Positions 35,447 through 48,159 of a stretch of 64,000 nucleotides of DNA are shown one piece after another (the stretch's first letter is position 1; the number at the start of each line of letters is the position of its first letter). The DNA comes from Eutrigla gurnardus (Eukaryota; Chordata; Actinopteri; Perciformes; Triglidae): positions 5,955,586 through 6,019,585 of the forward strand of contig OY741276.1 in assembly GCA_963514095.1 (NCBI GenBank), read 5' to 3'. The notes under the pieces were generated by a model, which saw nothing but the letters and a program-made list of their open reading frames with translations, did no database searches and was not told where the DNA came from. The position numbers and the translations under genes are program-made.

Positions 35447-38365
35447 CTGCCTCCTGCTGCATTATAGACATAGAACAGGCACACCATGGAGGATCAGCAG
35501 GACCACCAGGTGCAAAGTAGGCCTACTAGATACTACTGTATATTCCCACTTGAGCTATGAGGCCTGACAACACATCGTCACACATAACAGTCGATTCCAC
35601 AGAACAGCTAGCACTGGGCTCTGGGTTTAGGCTGTAAAGTCTATTATCATATTATCGGTTCAAAAGCTTATTTTGCAAAAAGACAAAGGAGATGCTAAAT
35701 GAGGAAAACTTTGTCTCACAGAGTATCGTGTTGAACTTGCACTAATATCATAAGCCGCCCTCTTCTTCGATGCATTTTTCAAAACTTTGCTGAGCAAACT
35801 TTTTTTTCCCACCAACTTCTGTACAGCTGAGGGGAAATTCATCATTGTCAGCCGGTGGATCAAAAATGGAGAGCGGCTGAAAATGACAGATACAGCAAAA
35901 GTGAAGAAGGGGAAGGTGGGTGGAGATGATGTGGGGAGTGAGGATACAGAGAGATTGGAGTCAGACAATGAGCAATGGTGGGGAGTGTTATCACGCGTGC
36001 ATGTGTGGGTGGGTGGAGTAGGTTTGTGTGCCGGGGACCAGCTGGACTTTGAGTACTGCCTACTGGTTCTGCCTGCCATCCTGATCCCTTCATCATTACC
36101 TTTCAACTTCCATTGTTAAGTGAACTAATCGTCTGCTTGGTGAATTGTTTGGAATAATCTTACTCCAATTACAGCAAACTGCCTTAAAATTCTGGACCTA
36201 TAACCTCATGTGATGTTTCCATTGCAGCTCTAGTAGAGTTCGAGGTAAATAGCTGTAAAATATCAATAACCGATGTCACATTTTGGTATCAATTCTTCAA
36301 ATTCAGTCCCGCCATTCCAATTTGTAACAGAACGTTATCATTATTCTGCCTAGCGTGAACAATTTTGACCCTCTCCGTTCCATTTTTCATCCACGTCTCT
36401 AAAGCCCTCCCATCTGTTTATCCAACAGAAGAACATGCCTGCAGCCGGTTTCTCCTCCAGGTCTAGCACAGATTAGCAGGTGAACTCTGAACCGCGTACT
36501 GACGCCGCAACCCGGAGAGGTCAACAACTGAAACTGTTCTCGATCCCACAGTTCACACACACACACAAAGCACCTATAACCACACAATCACATCCAGTTT
36601 GCGCCAACTGCTAATGTGTTACAACAGTCCATTGGCTCCAATTTGCCATACCTGAACACAACGTCTAGCCGCTGTTGCCATACAGTGACGTTTGTTCATA
36701 AAAACCCTCCGCCTTTAGTAAAGGTTTATTGTTTTTAGAACAATAATCACCACAAAAGTGATGCCAAGTAAGACGCTGCTTGGCTGTGGGCTTGATGGGA
36801 CTCAGACAAAAGCAAAAAGAAAAAATCCTCCACAGCTAAGTGATTTTAATAGATACAGCAGATGTGATCAATTAAATGACATAATGAATGGTGACAGATA
36901 AATGGCATGTTTACAAACTGCCGTTGTCCACCCACAGAAAGCAGGGGATAATCAAGTTGTTACTGTTTTTGAGAAGTTTGCCTCACAGGCTAGGAGTACA
37001 ATTTCTGTCACATTGGTTTATATTCATCAACCCGTCCTCAACCCAACTTTCCGACCCTTACTTAAGACAAATGTGTCACACTTGTGTTACATCAAATACT
37101 TTGTATGAGGTATTTTACCTTCAATAAATGCTTTTCTTGGAATCCCTCGTTCTCAGGATGAAATGCACCAGTTTAAGTATTGAATATTGTGAACATTTCG
37201 CTTCTCTTGGTCTTTTTAGGGATGCATAATCCAGCCTGAAGACAACCAGTGTGTCAACCAGCTGAGCTTTCTTAAGAATAATGCATGTCAGGGAGAGCGC
37301 AGAGGAAGAAAGGAAGAGGTACACTCCTCAATGAGTCATTTTCAAATTCACATTTCTTCTTTTGTATCCTCAAAATCCAAACGACCGACTAGATGTATGA
37401 ATAAAACGAATGCTAAAAGCCTTTGGATGGTGTCTATCTGTTTATGTGTGGGGAAGACATAATTCAACTCATTGCCAAATGTTGTTTGAATTCAATACAC
37501 CCCTGTTATGCACATTTATAGCATTGAGTGAGACATTCATAGTTATAATAGAAGTAAAAGCAAGAAGAATGAGTTAAAAGAAGAGGAGGCAGAAGAGAAG
37601 AAAACAAGGTCTTGAATGAAAGCCAATAACTTCAAGGGCCTGAACTTGGCCACTGAATTCTGCTTTGAAAATGTTCTTATACACACGGGGAGGAGAAAGT
37701 AGTGCCTGTAGAAGAACTAAAAAAGGAGAAAGAAAAAAAGGGGAGGTAAAGAAACAGACCGAGAGGTGAGGAGAAATCAAATTGATGAAGCAATGGATGT
37801 GAAGTTATGAGAAAAAGAGTGGAGGGCGGAGTTCTAGCCTCCACACCCAACTGACCTGTTTCCAAATAATTACCAGGAGGGAAAAAAAAAAAAAGACTAA
37901 ATCCCTGAGAACAAGCAGTTTTCACACTCGAGCACACAAAGAGAAGGACCAGCTCAGAGATGAGACGGCTGGCCGCATTGTACTGCCCCACTTAAATCTT
38001 ACTTTCAATTCGCTAAATGTGCTATTTGACTTGGCAAAGGAGCTGGTATGTCCCATGGAGCAGCAGGGTGTCCTACCAGGACTCTGCCAAGTGTGCTGCA
38101 GCCCTGCTGAACAGCCTTCACCTTGGCTAGCTAGTGACCTTAGATGTAGCGGGTGCTTCAACTCAGTGGAGAAAGTGGGAAAAAATGAGAATAATCATAA
38201 CCTCTAGTGGTTTAGGTTAAGCCTTTTAATTAAAATATATATAAATTTGAAAGTACTTAGACAACAAGGGGATGAAATAGACAGAAAAGGTCTTCAGGGG
38301 AAAGAATGTTCTACCATTGATTGAGAGGAATAGAACCAAACTGTCCATTCTACAGTAGTTAACAC
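35447..38365. other. Non-coding stretch
   Basis: No gene is recognised. A TCAATAAATGC polyadenylation-like signal at about 37121-37131 follows a 69-codon frame (36902-37108) of no known family. A purine-rich area lies at 37560-37790. TGAGTCA occurs at 37332-37338, and a CTCF-like CCACTAGAGG on the minus strand at 38201-38210. None is compelling. Confidence 0.5.
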
Positions 38366-38415
38366 TGGTCTGGCCTGGTCTGGCCTGGTCTGGTCTGGTC
38401 TGATCTGATCTGGCC
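38366..38415. repeat. Pentameric TGG(T/C)C minisatellite
   Basis: About ten 5-base units, alternating TGGTC and TGGCC at the left, then TGGTC, then TGATC at the right. The ordered variants suggest stepwise slippage of an original TGGTCTGGCC 10-mer. Confidence 0.92.
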
Positions 38416-41400
38416 TCGCCCAGAAATATGCCTATTTTTTTGTGATTTCTTGTGATGTAAATAAAGACCACGTGAACAACTTGGTTGTATAGACTGTGCT
38501 GTGAAACCAAAAATAATGCAAAGTTATTAGAGAAGTGGAAAAATCCAATAAAACCCCTCAGTGATTGGCCTCAGACAGAACGCCTATTATTTCACTTTTC
38601 TACGACGATAAATCAGAAGTTATTACGGGGACTTGTCAAGTGAAATGACTTTCTAAACTCATAAGCTATATATTCAACACAAGCAATTAAAGTTGGATAC
38701 AGCTGATCCCACATTTGGCTGTAAGATATGCAAACCATAAACTGCTTCATCTAAATAAAACAGGGCTTTACATTTTTTCAGATATGTGCCAATCCCATTG
38801 GAAACGCAATCTATTACTTTCCATTCTGAACGGTGCAGTTTACAAAAAAAAATCTTGTTTTTTTCTGTTTCGCCTAAAATTTCATCACAGCTCTCTATTA
38901 AATAAAAGATGCCGGGATCATGTGTTGTTTTTACAGCATAGTTCATTATAAGGTCAGGAGTACATAAAACCCTATACAGCTATAAGCCCTGCACAGTGAA
39001 ACTTGACGTTGGGTGTTGTGTGTTAATGGCTCTTTTTTTTGCTCACGGTTGTTTTGCCAAAGATTCATGCGAGGTCCAGACTCAAGGGGAGGACAACTCA
39101 CGACAACCCGGAAAAAAAAGGAGCAATCTATGGCTGCCAACATGATAAACCTGTAGGGAGGAGCCCCAGACACCCAGCTCCATGAAACACTCATCCTCAA
39201 AAAACAGGCCCTACCATCTTAAACTCACAGGAATTTGAAAGATGAGGCACCCTACGCCATCCTCCCCCATGGCCAACGTTGTGAAAATAAAATAGAAGTG
39301 AAACATGGAGACGGAGAGAGATCCTGTGAGGAGGACAGGAGGAGAGGATGAGGAATTACGCCAGGGTCTGAAGATTCATTTTTAGAGGTTGGATTTAGAG
39401 AAATGGTGTCTGGCAGCAAGCGCAGGGTCAAGCCCTGCAGGCCTGGAGCTCAAGCAGCCATCTTGGCAGTGTCTCCTTTAGTGCTGTAATAGAGGAGGGG
39501 GGGATTGCTTTACAAGGTAAATCAGTCTGCCAAGACCTTCCACTTCCTTTTTCCCACTGTTACACTTAATCAACTTCTATTTTTATTCTTTCAGACGGTT
39601 AATCTTTGATCAGAAATATATTGCTGGGCCGATGAGCAGCGTAAACATCCACATCATCTGGAGCAGAAATCACGACTTCCTGTAGCTATATCGGGATGAC
39701 GATACTCAGAAGGGTAATCAGGGCATCAGATGGCGTATGCCGTCACCCCCACAAGGACTATGAGGCCGTTTGTCTTCCTCCCTATTCACGGGAATACATT
39801 TGGGATGTAAAGGATCAACCTTGAGTTCAGTAATGTTCGATAAACAAGGGAATTCAAATAATCACGGTGACATATTTCGCTCTCCTAGCCTCGGGTTTCT
39901 TTGTCTCCCCGTCTCACACACACGTTCACGGTGCACTCCCCCTCCGCCGGGCCTCTTACATGGGAAAATTAGACGAGCCATGAAAGGCATACAGTGTTGA
40001 TCCAGCCGATAAGCTGACCAATTGGGTCCATTTATCAAGGAAAACCTTTGCTCAAATGTGATCCCTGTGTGTGATGGAAAGCCTTCTGACAACTCTATTC
40101 CATCCACGTCTCTGTGGTTCTTGGCGTGGTCGCCCTGCAGAAACTCTAGCAGTGTTATTACAGATCTTTAGTGGCCTACAACAGGACATTAGTTAAAACA
40201 AATATGTAAATCTAGGTCAGAGAGAGAGATGAGGGGGGGGGGGGACGTTGAACGATGTATGCCAGATAAAACTATGTCTAGGAAGACAGAGAAATGACCT
40301 GAACTGTCTTCATGCTTCACACACAGTTAGATGTAATAAATTAAGGAAAACAGTGGCTGATCAGGGAGCGGCAGACAGTAAATAGAACCCATCTGGAACG
40401 GGTTTCTGTGTCTCTTCTGTGCAAGATGAAACTCAAAACTCCTATCAGATCTGAACGCTGTGCAGCAATAATAGCTGAATATTCATTTTGGTGCAAGCGG
40501 AAGACAAACATTCTGGTTCTTAATGACATCTCCAGGGAGGAAGTTCATTACGCGAGGTTGTTACGCAACAAAACCCTGTCACTTGGAGAGGTCAGAGGAG
40601 GTTCACACCGCTAACATTAGCGGGAAAAAAAAAAAACCCCATTGGCAATTGGGTTAGTGACACTTCCTGCATGAAATAACAACTTTGAAAGAACTGGGAT
40701 ACAAGTAACATCAGGTCTCCGAGTAGACATGACACGACATCACTATCGTGGCCTACTTTGAGCCAGGCAGCAACCCGGCGTCATGGCAGCCGTTTAGACT
40801 TTGTGTAGGCGCAAGCAGAAAAGGTGTATCAGCATGTCGACCACTCAGGACAGATAACAATCAAGACCTGATTAATGTCTTACTTATTGGTTCAATACAA
40901 GAGTTTGATTCACCATACTAACCTAATTTGGGTTTAAATATATATATATATAATATTTGCCATAAATGGTCATCCAAGCAATCAGTGCTATAATGTTTTA
41001 TTCTGAAAAACAAGTGTTGAAATTATTGATGGTAGCTGTCTGTAGCTGATATGTTACTCTGATCTATGTATTCTATAACTTCATGGCTTTTATTCAACTT
41101 GTCATACACTCAAATTACACCACTTCTTGCAAGAATGAGTTATGAAATACAAAAATATATATTATTTTAAAACTCCAAAAGTAAAAAGTTTCATGAAGTT
41201 TATGTTGAATCACCATTAACAACACAATGCAGTAAAACAACTTTTCTATGCAAACTTAATCTAAATCAATGCAAAAAACTTCTGAAAGTTTACCCCGCCC
41301 CGAAAAAATTAAAAATTGGAGGAGAAAGCAATGAATCAAATAATCATTGTTGTATATTTAAGGTGGTAGTGTATTGCATTAATGTGTCCATGTAAAGTGG

Positions 41401-41479
41401 ATATGCAAATCTGTGTGGAGAACACGTTGGATGCCGATACGGAGGTGGTCTACACGAAAAGTAAGAAATGGCCAAAAAA

Positions 41480-41480
<1 letters not shown>
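38416..41480. other. Non-coding stretch
   Basis: It holds a 12-base G run (40233-40244), a pair of small palindromes (40608-40623 and 40635-40655), a short TA run (40939-40952) and an AT-rich part at 40910-41340. No gene or mobile element is recognised. Confidence 0.5.
40608..40655. repeat. Two adjacent small palindromes around an A-run
   Basis: CCGCTAA-CA-TTAGCGG (40608-40623) is a perfect 7-bp inverted repeat. After a 12-base A run, AACCCCATTG-G-CAATTGGGTT (40635-40655) pairs at 9 of 10 positions. Confidence 0.75.
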
Positions 41481-41481
<1 letters not shown>

Positions 41482-41515
<34 letters not shown>

Positions 41516-41525
41516 ACATACTGTA

Positions 41526-41566
<41 letters not shown>

Positions 41567-41586
41567 ACTGTATCTGTGTGTGTGTC
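41482..41586. repeat. Compound (TG)n with duplicated 47-base unit
   Basis: Two TG arrays (41482-41512 and 41527-41563) are each followed by TG-CG-rich bases and the same TACTGTATCTGTGTG sequence (41519 and 41566), spaced 47 bases apart. A TG-array-plus-unique unit has been tandemly duplicated. Confidence 0.9.
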
Positions 41587-41780
41587 TGGGAAAGCACTGT
41601 AGCTGTAGTTGCACACTGTTCTGTGCACTGATTGATGGTTGCTGTCCATGCAGGCCTACATTTCTGAGTGGAGGGGAGTCATGAGCAAAAACAAGATGGA
41701 AGACTGTGGAACTCTCTACTACAAAGAATAGTAAGACTCTGCACCGCATACACACACTGGAGAGACACTCGAACCCCCCC

Positions 41781-41781
<1 letters not shown>

Positions 41782-41830
<49 letters not shown>

Positions 41831-41839
41831 CACACACAC
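41782..41839. repeat. (CA)n microsatellite, about 23 units, plus tail
   Basis: Perfect CA array to 41828, then TGCACACACACCACACCCAC. It lies in inverse orientation to the TG arrays 200 bases upstream. All long frames here are artefacts. Confidence 0.95.
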
Positions 41840-43555
41840 CACACCCACAGATCCACTTCCCCACCTCCAGTGCTTGAAGATCTACCTGCCAGCTGCTGCC
41901 AGTCGCAGGGAAAGATGGGCTTTGTTGGTTTTGTGAAGCCCACCGACAAGACCCCCCTGGAGACTGCAGGTCTCCAGCAGCACAAGCCTCAGCCTTATCC
42001 ACTCCGCCGCACAGGCAATCTGTTTTCTATATTGCCAGCCTGTATCACTGTACTATGCACTATAGAACAGCAATTGAGCAGGAAATTAAGTTAGGGGATC
42101 GGTATTTGGCGGAGGAGAACAAGCTGGTGTGGTCTTCCCTCTCCACATACAAGGATCATTAAATATCACACGAGTTTCTTGATAAATTCCCTCTTCTCCT
42201 CTCTCTGCTGTTCCCATCAACTCCCCCTTCTTCATCCCCTCTCCTCTGTCTTTCTGTCGCTTTTCTTTCTTCCTCAATTTCCCCCTCGTCATCTGCCCGC
42301 TTCTGTCTCGCCGTGCTGTATTTGCAGAGTGTATGAAACAAAACATCCTAATGGATGTTTGAACAGCTTGAGATGTGTCGGCCTGGGAACTACCTCCCTG
42401 TGACAGGGAGCTCTGGCAGGGAATCTAGACCTTTACGAGGGGAAAATAGGGGACATTCTTCTTTGTTTATTTCTTTTCTCTCTCTCAGGGTCCTTGTCTG
42501 TAGTCCCGCCCCCTCCCTCCTCTGTCTATTTTCTCCTATTATTTCTCTGTACATACAAACAGAGGACAGAGTCGAAGCTTTTTTTGGACGAGCAGATGTG
42601 GAGGATACATTCGAGCCTTGTTGTCTTTTCTCCTCTTCTTTCCCTCTGTCCTCCTCTGCCTTTCCCCTCCCTCCACTTGTGTTTTCATTGAGTGTGTAAG
42701 TGTAAAAAGTTAGTAAGTGAGAGAAAGAGAAGGAGAGAGCGTGAGCTGGGTCAGGATGTCACCGCTCAACCCCGTCATACTTAACTTCCAGTGGTTCTGG
42801 TGAGATGAATGAACACGTACACACAACCTTCACACGCCGGTTCTTTTTTTAGTCCTGTGTGAATATTGGATTTTATATTCTGGCACCAAAAAAAAAGGAC
42901 TTTTTGTTTCTTTTATTAACTTCTTAATCATAAACCTCATTATCAAACTAATAATTAACCTTTATTTCAAATTACGTTTGGGTTAATTTTGGGTATTCAA
43001 ATGCCCCAGATCTCCACGTATTAATGAAATGTATATTCATAGAAGTCATTGATTTCATTGCACTCCTCTTTTAAACTTTGCATGTCAGAGCGGACACATT
43101 TTATGCCGGATACATTAAATAAATTGTATTTTTTTATGTTTAAATGCATATTTAAGAAAGCTACGTTTGAGTTTGTTAATATCCAATGTGGATTATTAAA
43201 ATAAAAGATTCATGTGCTCATGTGGAAACAGTTATTTGACCGACATTTTGAGTTTGTTTTTGCACAAACCTTAAAGGAAGACAATGGATGCCTTACTGCC
43301 TCCGACTAAAGACAAGCAGTGGATATCAGAAACACACTCGCAAGGACAAAGAGCTCTTACCGCTCCAATCCGAGGTCAATCAGGGGTGTTGACAGCTAAA
43401 TTAACAAGTGCTACAAGCACCATTACATTTGGCTCCTGCTTGTGTAACAATGGATAGATATACCAATACACTGTCCGACAGATAATCATAAACAAATCAA
43501 TGTCTATAAATAAGCGAATGAAAAGAAAAATATGGCTCTGGAGGTACGTTTACGA

Positions 43556-43556
<1 letters not shown>
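41840..43556. other. Non-coding stretch with polypyrimidine tracts
   Basis: Pyrimidine-rich areas lie at about 42185-42305 and 42475-42690, and an AT-rich part at about 42870-43250. Ser/Leu/Phe/Pro-rich frames on the plus strand (for example at 42355-42699) follow from the pyrimidine bias. No gene is seen. Confidence 0.55.

Positions 43557-43638
<82 letters not shown>
43557..43638. repeat. (CA)n microsatellite, about 41 units
   Basis: Longest perfect CA array in the window, about 82 bases. Confidence 0.97.
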
Positions 43639-43639
<1 letters not shown>

Positions 43640-44637
43640 GGAGCACTCAGGGCTTGTGCAGTGGTCAAGTTAGGGGGAGGCAGTCGCAGAGATAAGGCGC
43701 CAAACAGGTCTAAATCCCTCCTGAACCGGTCGTGATGGACAGACAGGCCACCGTTAACAATGCGGTGGGCTTGTGAGAGCAGCAGCTGATGGAAAGATAC
43801 CCTGGCATTTGCCGTGTTAAGAAGTGGCCCTTAAAGATTTCACACTTCCAATTTCTTTGAATTATCTGCCATCTCCAGCCTGTCACTCAGCCTGACAATC
43901 TCAGATTCTTGCCCACTGAGGCACCAGACTGGTTATTGACGAAGCAATCCGCCGTGAAAAGCCAAGCCTGATAAAACATTAGTCAAACAACACTACGTAC
44001 AACTCTTAGACCCAACCTTGAACGCGGGCTGGATGCTCCGGCTCTTCGTTCACCATTACAGTTTAGCATCTAATAAAAAAAACACGCTGCCGTTCACGCA
44101 TTATATTGAGTGTAGTTTCAGTGCAGCAGCAGCAGCAAACATTACACTGGTCTCTGAAACTTTGTGACAACGCAGGCAGAAAAAAACCCTCTGCCACATA
44201 TCACCACTCGCTAGATTGAAGGGTGCAGAGCAGGATAGATTTGTTAGAGTCCACCTAAGGCAGTGATGACAGCCAAAGCCAGTATGACACTGAACAGACT
44301 GCTTATCAGATCTTTAATGGTTTGATTCGCTTGCTGCTCCAGACAGGCCATGATAGAAATATCACAACATCCCCATTACCCTCAGCATTCAGAACATAGT
44401 GCACAGCCTGTGCTTTCTATGAATTATTAAAAGCAGACAGATTACGCTGCGAGGCTGGAAGTCCAGAGGCATGCTACAGATGCTGCTGAGCAAAACGGTA
44501 ACATCAGAAGTGTGTTTTTGTTCTCTCTTTTTTTTAAGGGAGGGGGCTTTTTTTTTCTCTTTTTTTTTTTAGGGGTCTGCATCAGATTAGAGAACGTGGC
44601 CATTACGTGGAAAAAGGAAATGGTAGGTGGGGTTTGG

Positions 44638-44641
<4 letters not shown>
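43639..44641. other. Non-coding; repeat-free block at 43740-44000
   Basis: After the CA array, 43740-44000 is repeat-free with CAGCTG, TTATCTGCC and GGTTATTGACGAAGC motifs and could be regulatory. The rest has an AGC run (44126-44137) and T-rich runs (44520-44571). No gene is recognised. Confidence 0.4.
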
Positions 44642-44734
<93 letters not shown>

Positions 44735-44735
44735 T
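44642..44735. repeat. Long (TG)n microsatellite with GG interruptions
   Basis: About 94 bases of TG, interrupted by GG near 44697 and again at the right end. Confidence 0.97.
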
Positions 44736-44832
44736 TGCAGTGGATGATGAGGGTGAAGGGCGTAGTGTCAGGGCTTGTCTGACATGAGGCCTGGTGGGTT
44801 GGCTGGATGGTTGGTTTGCTGTCTAGATGGCC

Positions 44833-44837
<5 letters not shown>

Positions 44838-44899
<62 letters not shown>

Positions 44900-44929
44900 C
44901 CTCCCTCCCTCCCTCCCTCTCTCTCCCTG
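44838..44929. repeat. (CT)n passing into (CCCT)n
   Basis: About 29 CT units (44838-44896) followed by six CCCT units (44895-44918). The minus strand of the CCCT part is GGGA, quadruplex-capable; the whole is a polypyrimidine tract of about 90 bases. Confidence 0.95.
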
Positions 44930-45331
44930 GAGTGACGGGCTGAGACATTAAGACAGGCGTTTTAATTAACTGTGCCACTCTTCCACCTGCTGCCCTCAAT
45001 ATGCTCCGGCCCAGGCAAGCTGTCTCTCATACCACCGACTCTCTCTCGCTCTCCTTTTTGCTCCATATTTCCCATCATTTTTACACTTCTGTTCTCTCCT
45101 TTTCATTCTAATTTTTTCAAATCTTGCCCTTTATCACTCCGACTTGCTCTCCCCAACCCCTCCTATTCCTCTCCATCGCTGCGTCCCTCTGCGGTTTGAC
45201 CCTAATAAATGAAATCTCATACCAATAGATGATATGACTGAATTAGCCAATTTTTTTATTTTTTCAACTTGCAGGGAATTAATTTCTACATGTGTCCTGT
45301 TCTACTGACCCTTTAACTACCCGCCGCCCAT

Positions 45332-45334
<3 letters not shown>
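44930..45334. other. Non-coding, pyrimidine-rich
   Basis: GCGTTTTAATTAACTG at 44957-44972 is a homeodomain-type site. 45030-45190 is strongly pyrimidine-rich, which explains its Ser/Pro/Leu-rich frame. No gene is seen. Confidence 0.5.

Positions 45335-45397
<63 letters not shown>
45335..45397. repeat. (CA)n microsatellite, about 31 units
   Basis: Perfect CA array of about 63 bases. Confidence 0.97.
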
Positions 45398-45399
<2 letters not shown>

Positions 45400-46539
45400 T
45401 CAAATCTAGCTGGTAATTCAGCTCTGCCCGACACTCATCAGGCTATTCATTATGGCCTGATTGGAGATGGATATTTCTGTTCCCTCATGACAGAATGAAG
45501 CTAGGGATCAAACTGGGGACATTAAAGGATTTAGAAGACCAAATACAACACACCGCGGCTTTGTGTGCGTTTCTGTACACTTGGACATGTGTGCGTGTGC
45601 GTGGATGTGAATGTGGGGGTGAATGTGTGCCCATAAATGTTTGTATTAATATGTGTAAATGTATGCCTGGCCGTTTAAGACTCTCATTTAGTGCTGTGAC
45701 TCCCATAGTTTAATCATTTAGATCATAAATTGAGAATTAATTCAAACAGAACGGAGCAACAAATGATCCACTTTTAGCACTCTACTTAAATTGTATTACA
45801 GTTTTAATGGGGTTAATAATAGACGGCACTGGCAACACAGGAAAACGACTCTACAAAGTGTTGTATTAAAAGAATTAATGTCCTCCCTTCAGAGTTAAAG
45901 GCAGGTCTTGAAGATACAGCTAAAACTAACAAATGACCGAGCTCCGGCTCCACGATGGGGCCTCAGTCGCAGCCGCTCTGTAGCAAGAAGACGGCGACTG
46001 GGGCCAATATATCAGCCGGGGCAGACGGGGAGCATTCATCTGCTGTGTGAGGAAAAGTGACTTTGAAGTTTTTGCGCGGTGAGGTGAAAGAGCAGCCGTG
46101 GCCTCAACCTCTGTGTTTATGTAGCCGCACTAGCCCTGGGAGAGCTCTTAATGAAGGATGCGGATAGATGGACACCACGGCTAAAAGCACACACTCACAC
46201 GTCCGTGTGAGGGCCAAGACACACACCAAGGATTTACGCATACTTTATGTTGAGGTCGTGGACATGTCAGTGTGTACTAGTACAAGCATGTACGGCACCG
46301 TGTCTGCATGTGAACAGAACAATTGATCCGCCAGCGGGAAAAAGGCAAAAGAAATAACAGCTAATATAAACGGAGACTTACCTGTTAGTAGCAGGCTATG
46401 CCAACACCCTCCAGCGATGTCTCTCACTGGCGAGCTCGGTGACATCACTTCCTCTGGGAGAAGGATGTTCCTCTTTATGTTCCCACACGCCCGCCCACAG
46501 CCCCACTGGAACAGCCTGCCGTCACCTGCAGGTCATTAG
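45398..46539. other. Non-coding stretch
   Basis: TG-rich, non-array sequence at about 45565-45665 (GTGTGCGTGTGCGTGG and similar). Otherwise single-copy-looking with no recognised feature. Confidence 0.5.
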
Positions 46540-46779
46540 TGAGTAAATGGATTTCAAATAAAGCAATCATGTGATCAACAGATTTCTTTCTGCTAATTAA
46601 TCCTATATAGTTTCATTGTGACATTTCCAAAATAATACATAAAAGCATTGTCATGTAATATGATACAGAACTATAGAATATGCACTTCCTCCATTAATTG
46701 CACAGTATAGCGGGGGCCTCTAACCCCCCTGCAGCTCATCTTGCATCTCTCTCCAGCACGCCTCCAGGAGCATGTTGTC

Positions 46780-47120
46780 CTTGTTGTGCTGCCGCTGCTG
46801 CATGGGGCCTCTGGTGATAAATTATGGATGCAACGCAAAAGCTGTAAAATTTGTTGTATCTTCCATTATCTTCATGTTAAAGGCCACAAAAGCTCTTCAG
46901 TGAAGTCAGCCATTAAGAAATGACAGGTATTGCTATCAGGCTTCTTTATAGCCTATTACCTGCAATGACAGCAGCTGCTGCTGCACCACTGTACGGCCTA
47001 TCACATTATTTGCAGCTAAAGTCAGCTACTGTGTCATTTCGCCTCATTTTCTTGACAGTGCTATCATAAATCCATTGGGCTGCAGGGGAAACTGTCGACT
47101 ACCTCGATTATCTTCATAGC
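46780..47120. promoter_or_regulatory. Candidate enhancer-like block with three TGACAG cores
   Basis: Repeat-free 340-base block. TGACAG, the core bound by MEIS/TGIF TALE homeodomain factors, occurs three times on the plus strand at 46921-46926, 46966-46971 and 47053-47058. A CAGCTG E-box (46972-46977) touches the second. TTATAGCC and CATAAATCC motifs are interspersed. No frame or mobile-element sign. Function is inferred from motif clustering. Confidence 0.3.
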
Positions 47121-48159
47121 CTGAATGAATTCTGAAATGTATGTAACAGGCAATGACTGTTATGGATCAGGAGCCAGGGCCATATTCCCCGCTAACTCTG
47201 TCTCGCTCCCCCCTTGTCTCTCTCTCTCAGGTGATGTGCCGATCGAGGGCTCGAGGGCTCTGATATTCACATAAAACTGAGTAAAGTAGGTGAACTTTGA
47301 AGCACACGGTGACAGCTCATGAGAGGTGACGTCAGCTCCATTTCCTTAAGATGCCGTCCGGCTGATTTGTGCCGCCGTCTTTTTATTTTATTTTACGGAA
47401 TAAGAATATTTCTAGCATAAAAGGTGAAGAGTCAACGATGTGATCTACTACTTGTATGTTGGATCATTTTAAAAGAAAGAGGAGTAACTGCGACAGGGGG
47501 GCATGCGGACCACGAGACATGGCGGCCTTTTTTAAAAAAAGAACATTTGACTCATTATCACTGTAATGTTAATGCGTCTATTGGATGTTGTGTATCAAAG
47601 CAGGGCTGTACCTGTCAGCGCAAGATTGTGGTTTGCCCCACAGGTGACCTTCGACACGCGGCCGACACACTCAACAAAGCGAGGGACGACCGCGTTTTCA
47701 TCACAACCGCTGCCAATTTGTCCATAATCGTTGTGCCTGCGGGGAGAGGAGTATAAACACATTATTACAATCATAATTAATTACCTGCGTGCATCATCTT
47801 CATTCTCTTTTTTTCATCACATATTAAACGATACGCAACGCCATTTTCAAAGTAAAAACATTGCACACCTTTCAATTTCTATAGGGGGGAGGAAAAAAAA
47901 TAAAATAATCAAATCAATTAAGCTATTGCAGTGAGCGGCTTCCAATGGGGACTGTGGAACATATGCGTTTCCTCCCATTGCTACGAAATCCTCTCTGTGA
48001 CAATAACGAGACACAGCCCTATCAGAAGTGAAACACCTCGCTAACTAATTAGACTCTCAGGCTGCAGTCTGACAAAATAAAAAAGAGGAGAGTGCTTGAA
48101 GGAAGACTCGCTCTCCCGCAATTTGCATCTGCCACTTTTTACTGCATCTGTTCCAAGTG
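47121..48159. other. Non-coding stretch with consensus CRE
   Basis: TGACGTCA, the full palindromic cAMP response element, lies at 47327-47334. An 8-base tandem GAGGGCTC duplication is near 47248-47263. A 110-codon plus-strand frame (47424-47756) has no family resemblance and no gene context. Confidence 0.4.

Noticed and set aside
35660..36106. 148-codon minus-strand frame
   Set aside because: Composition follows local pyrimidine bias; no motif, start context or neighbour supports it.
47327..47334. Full CRE palindrome TGACGTCA as a stand-alone regulatory site
   Set aside because: One occurrence of an 8-mer is expected by chance in 64 kb; kept only as a note in the regional entry.
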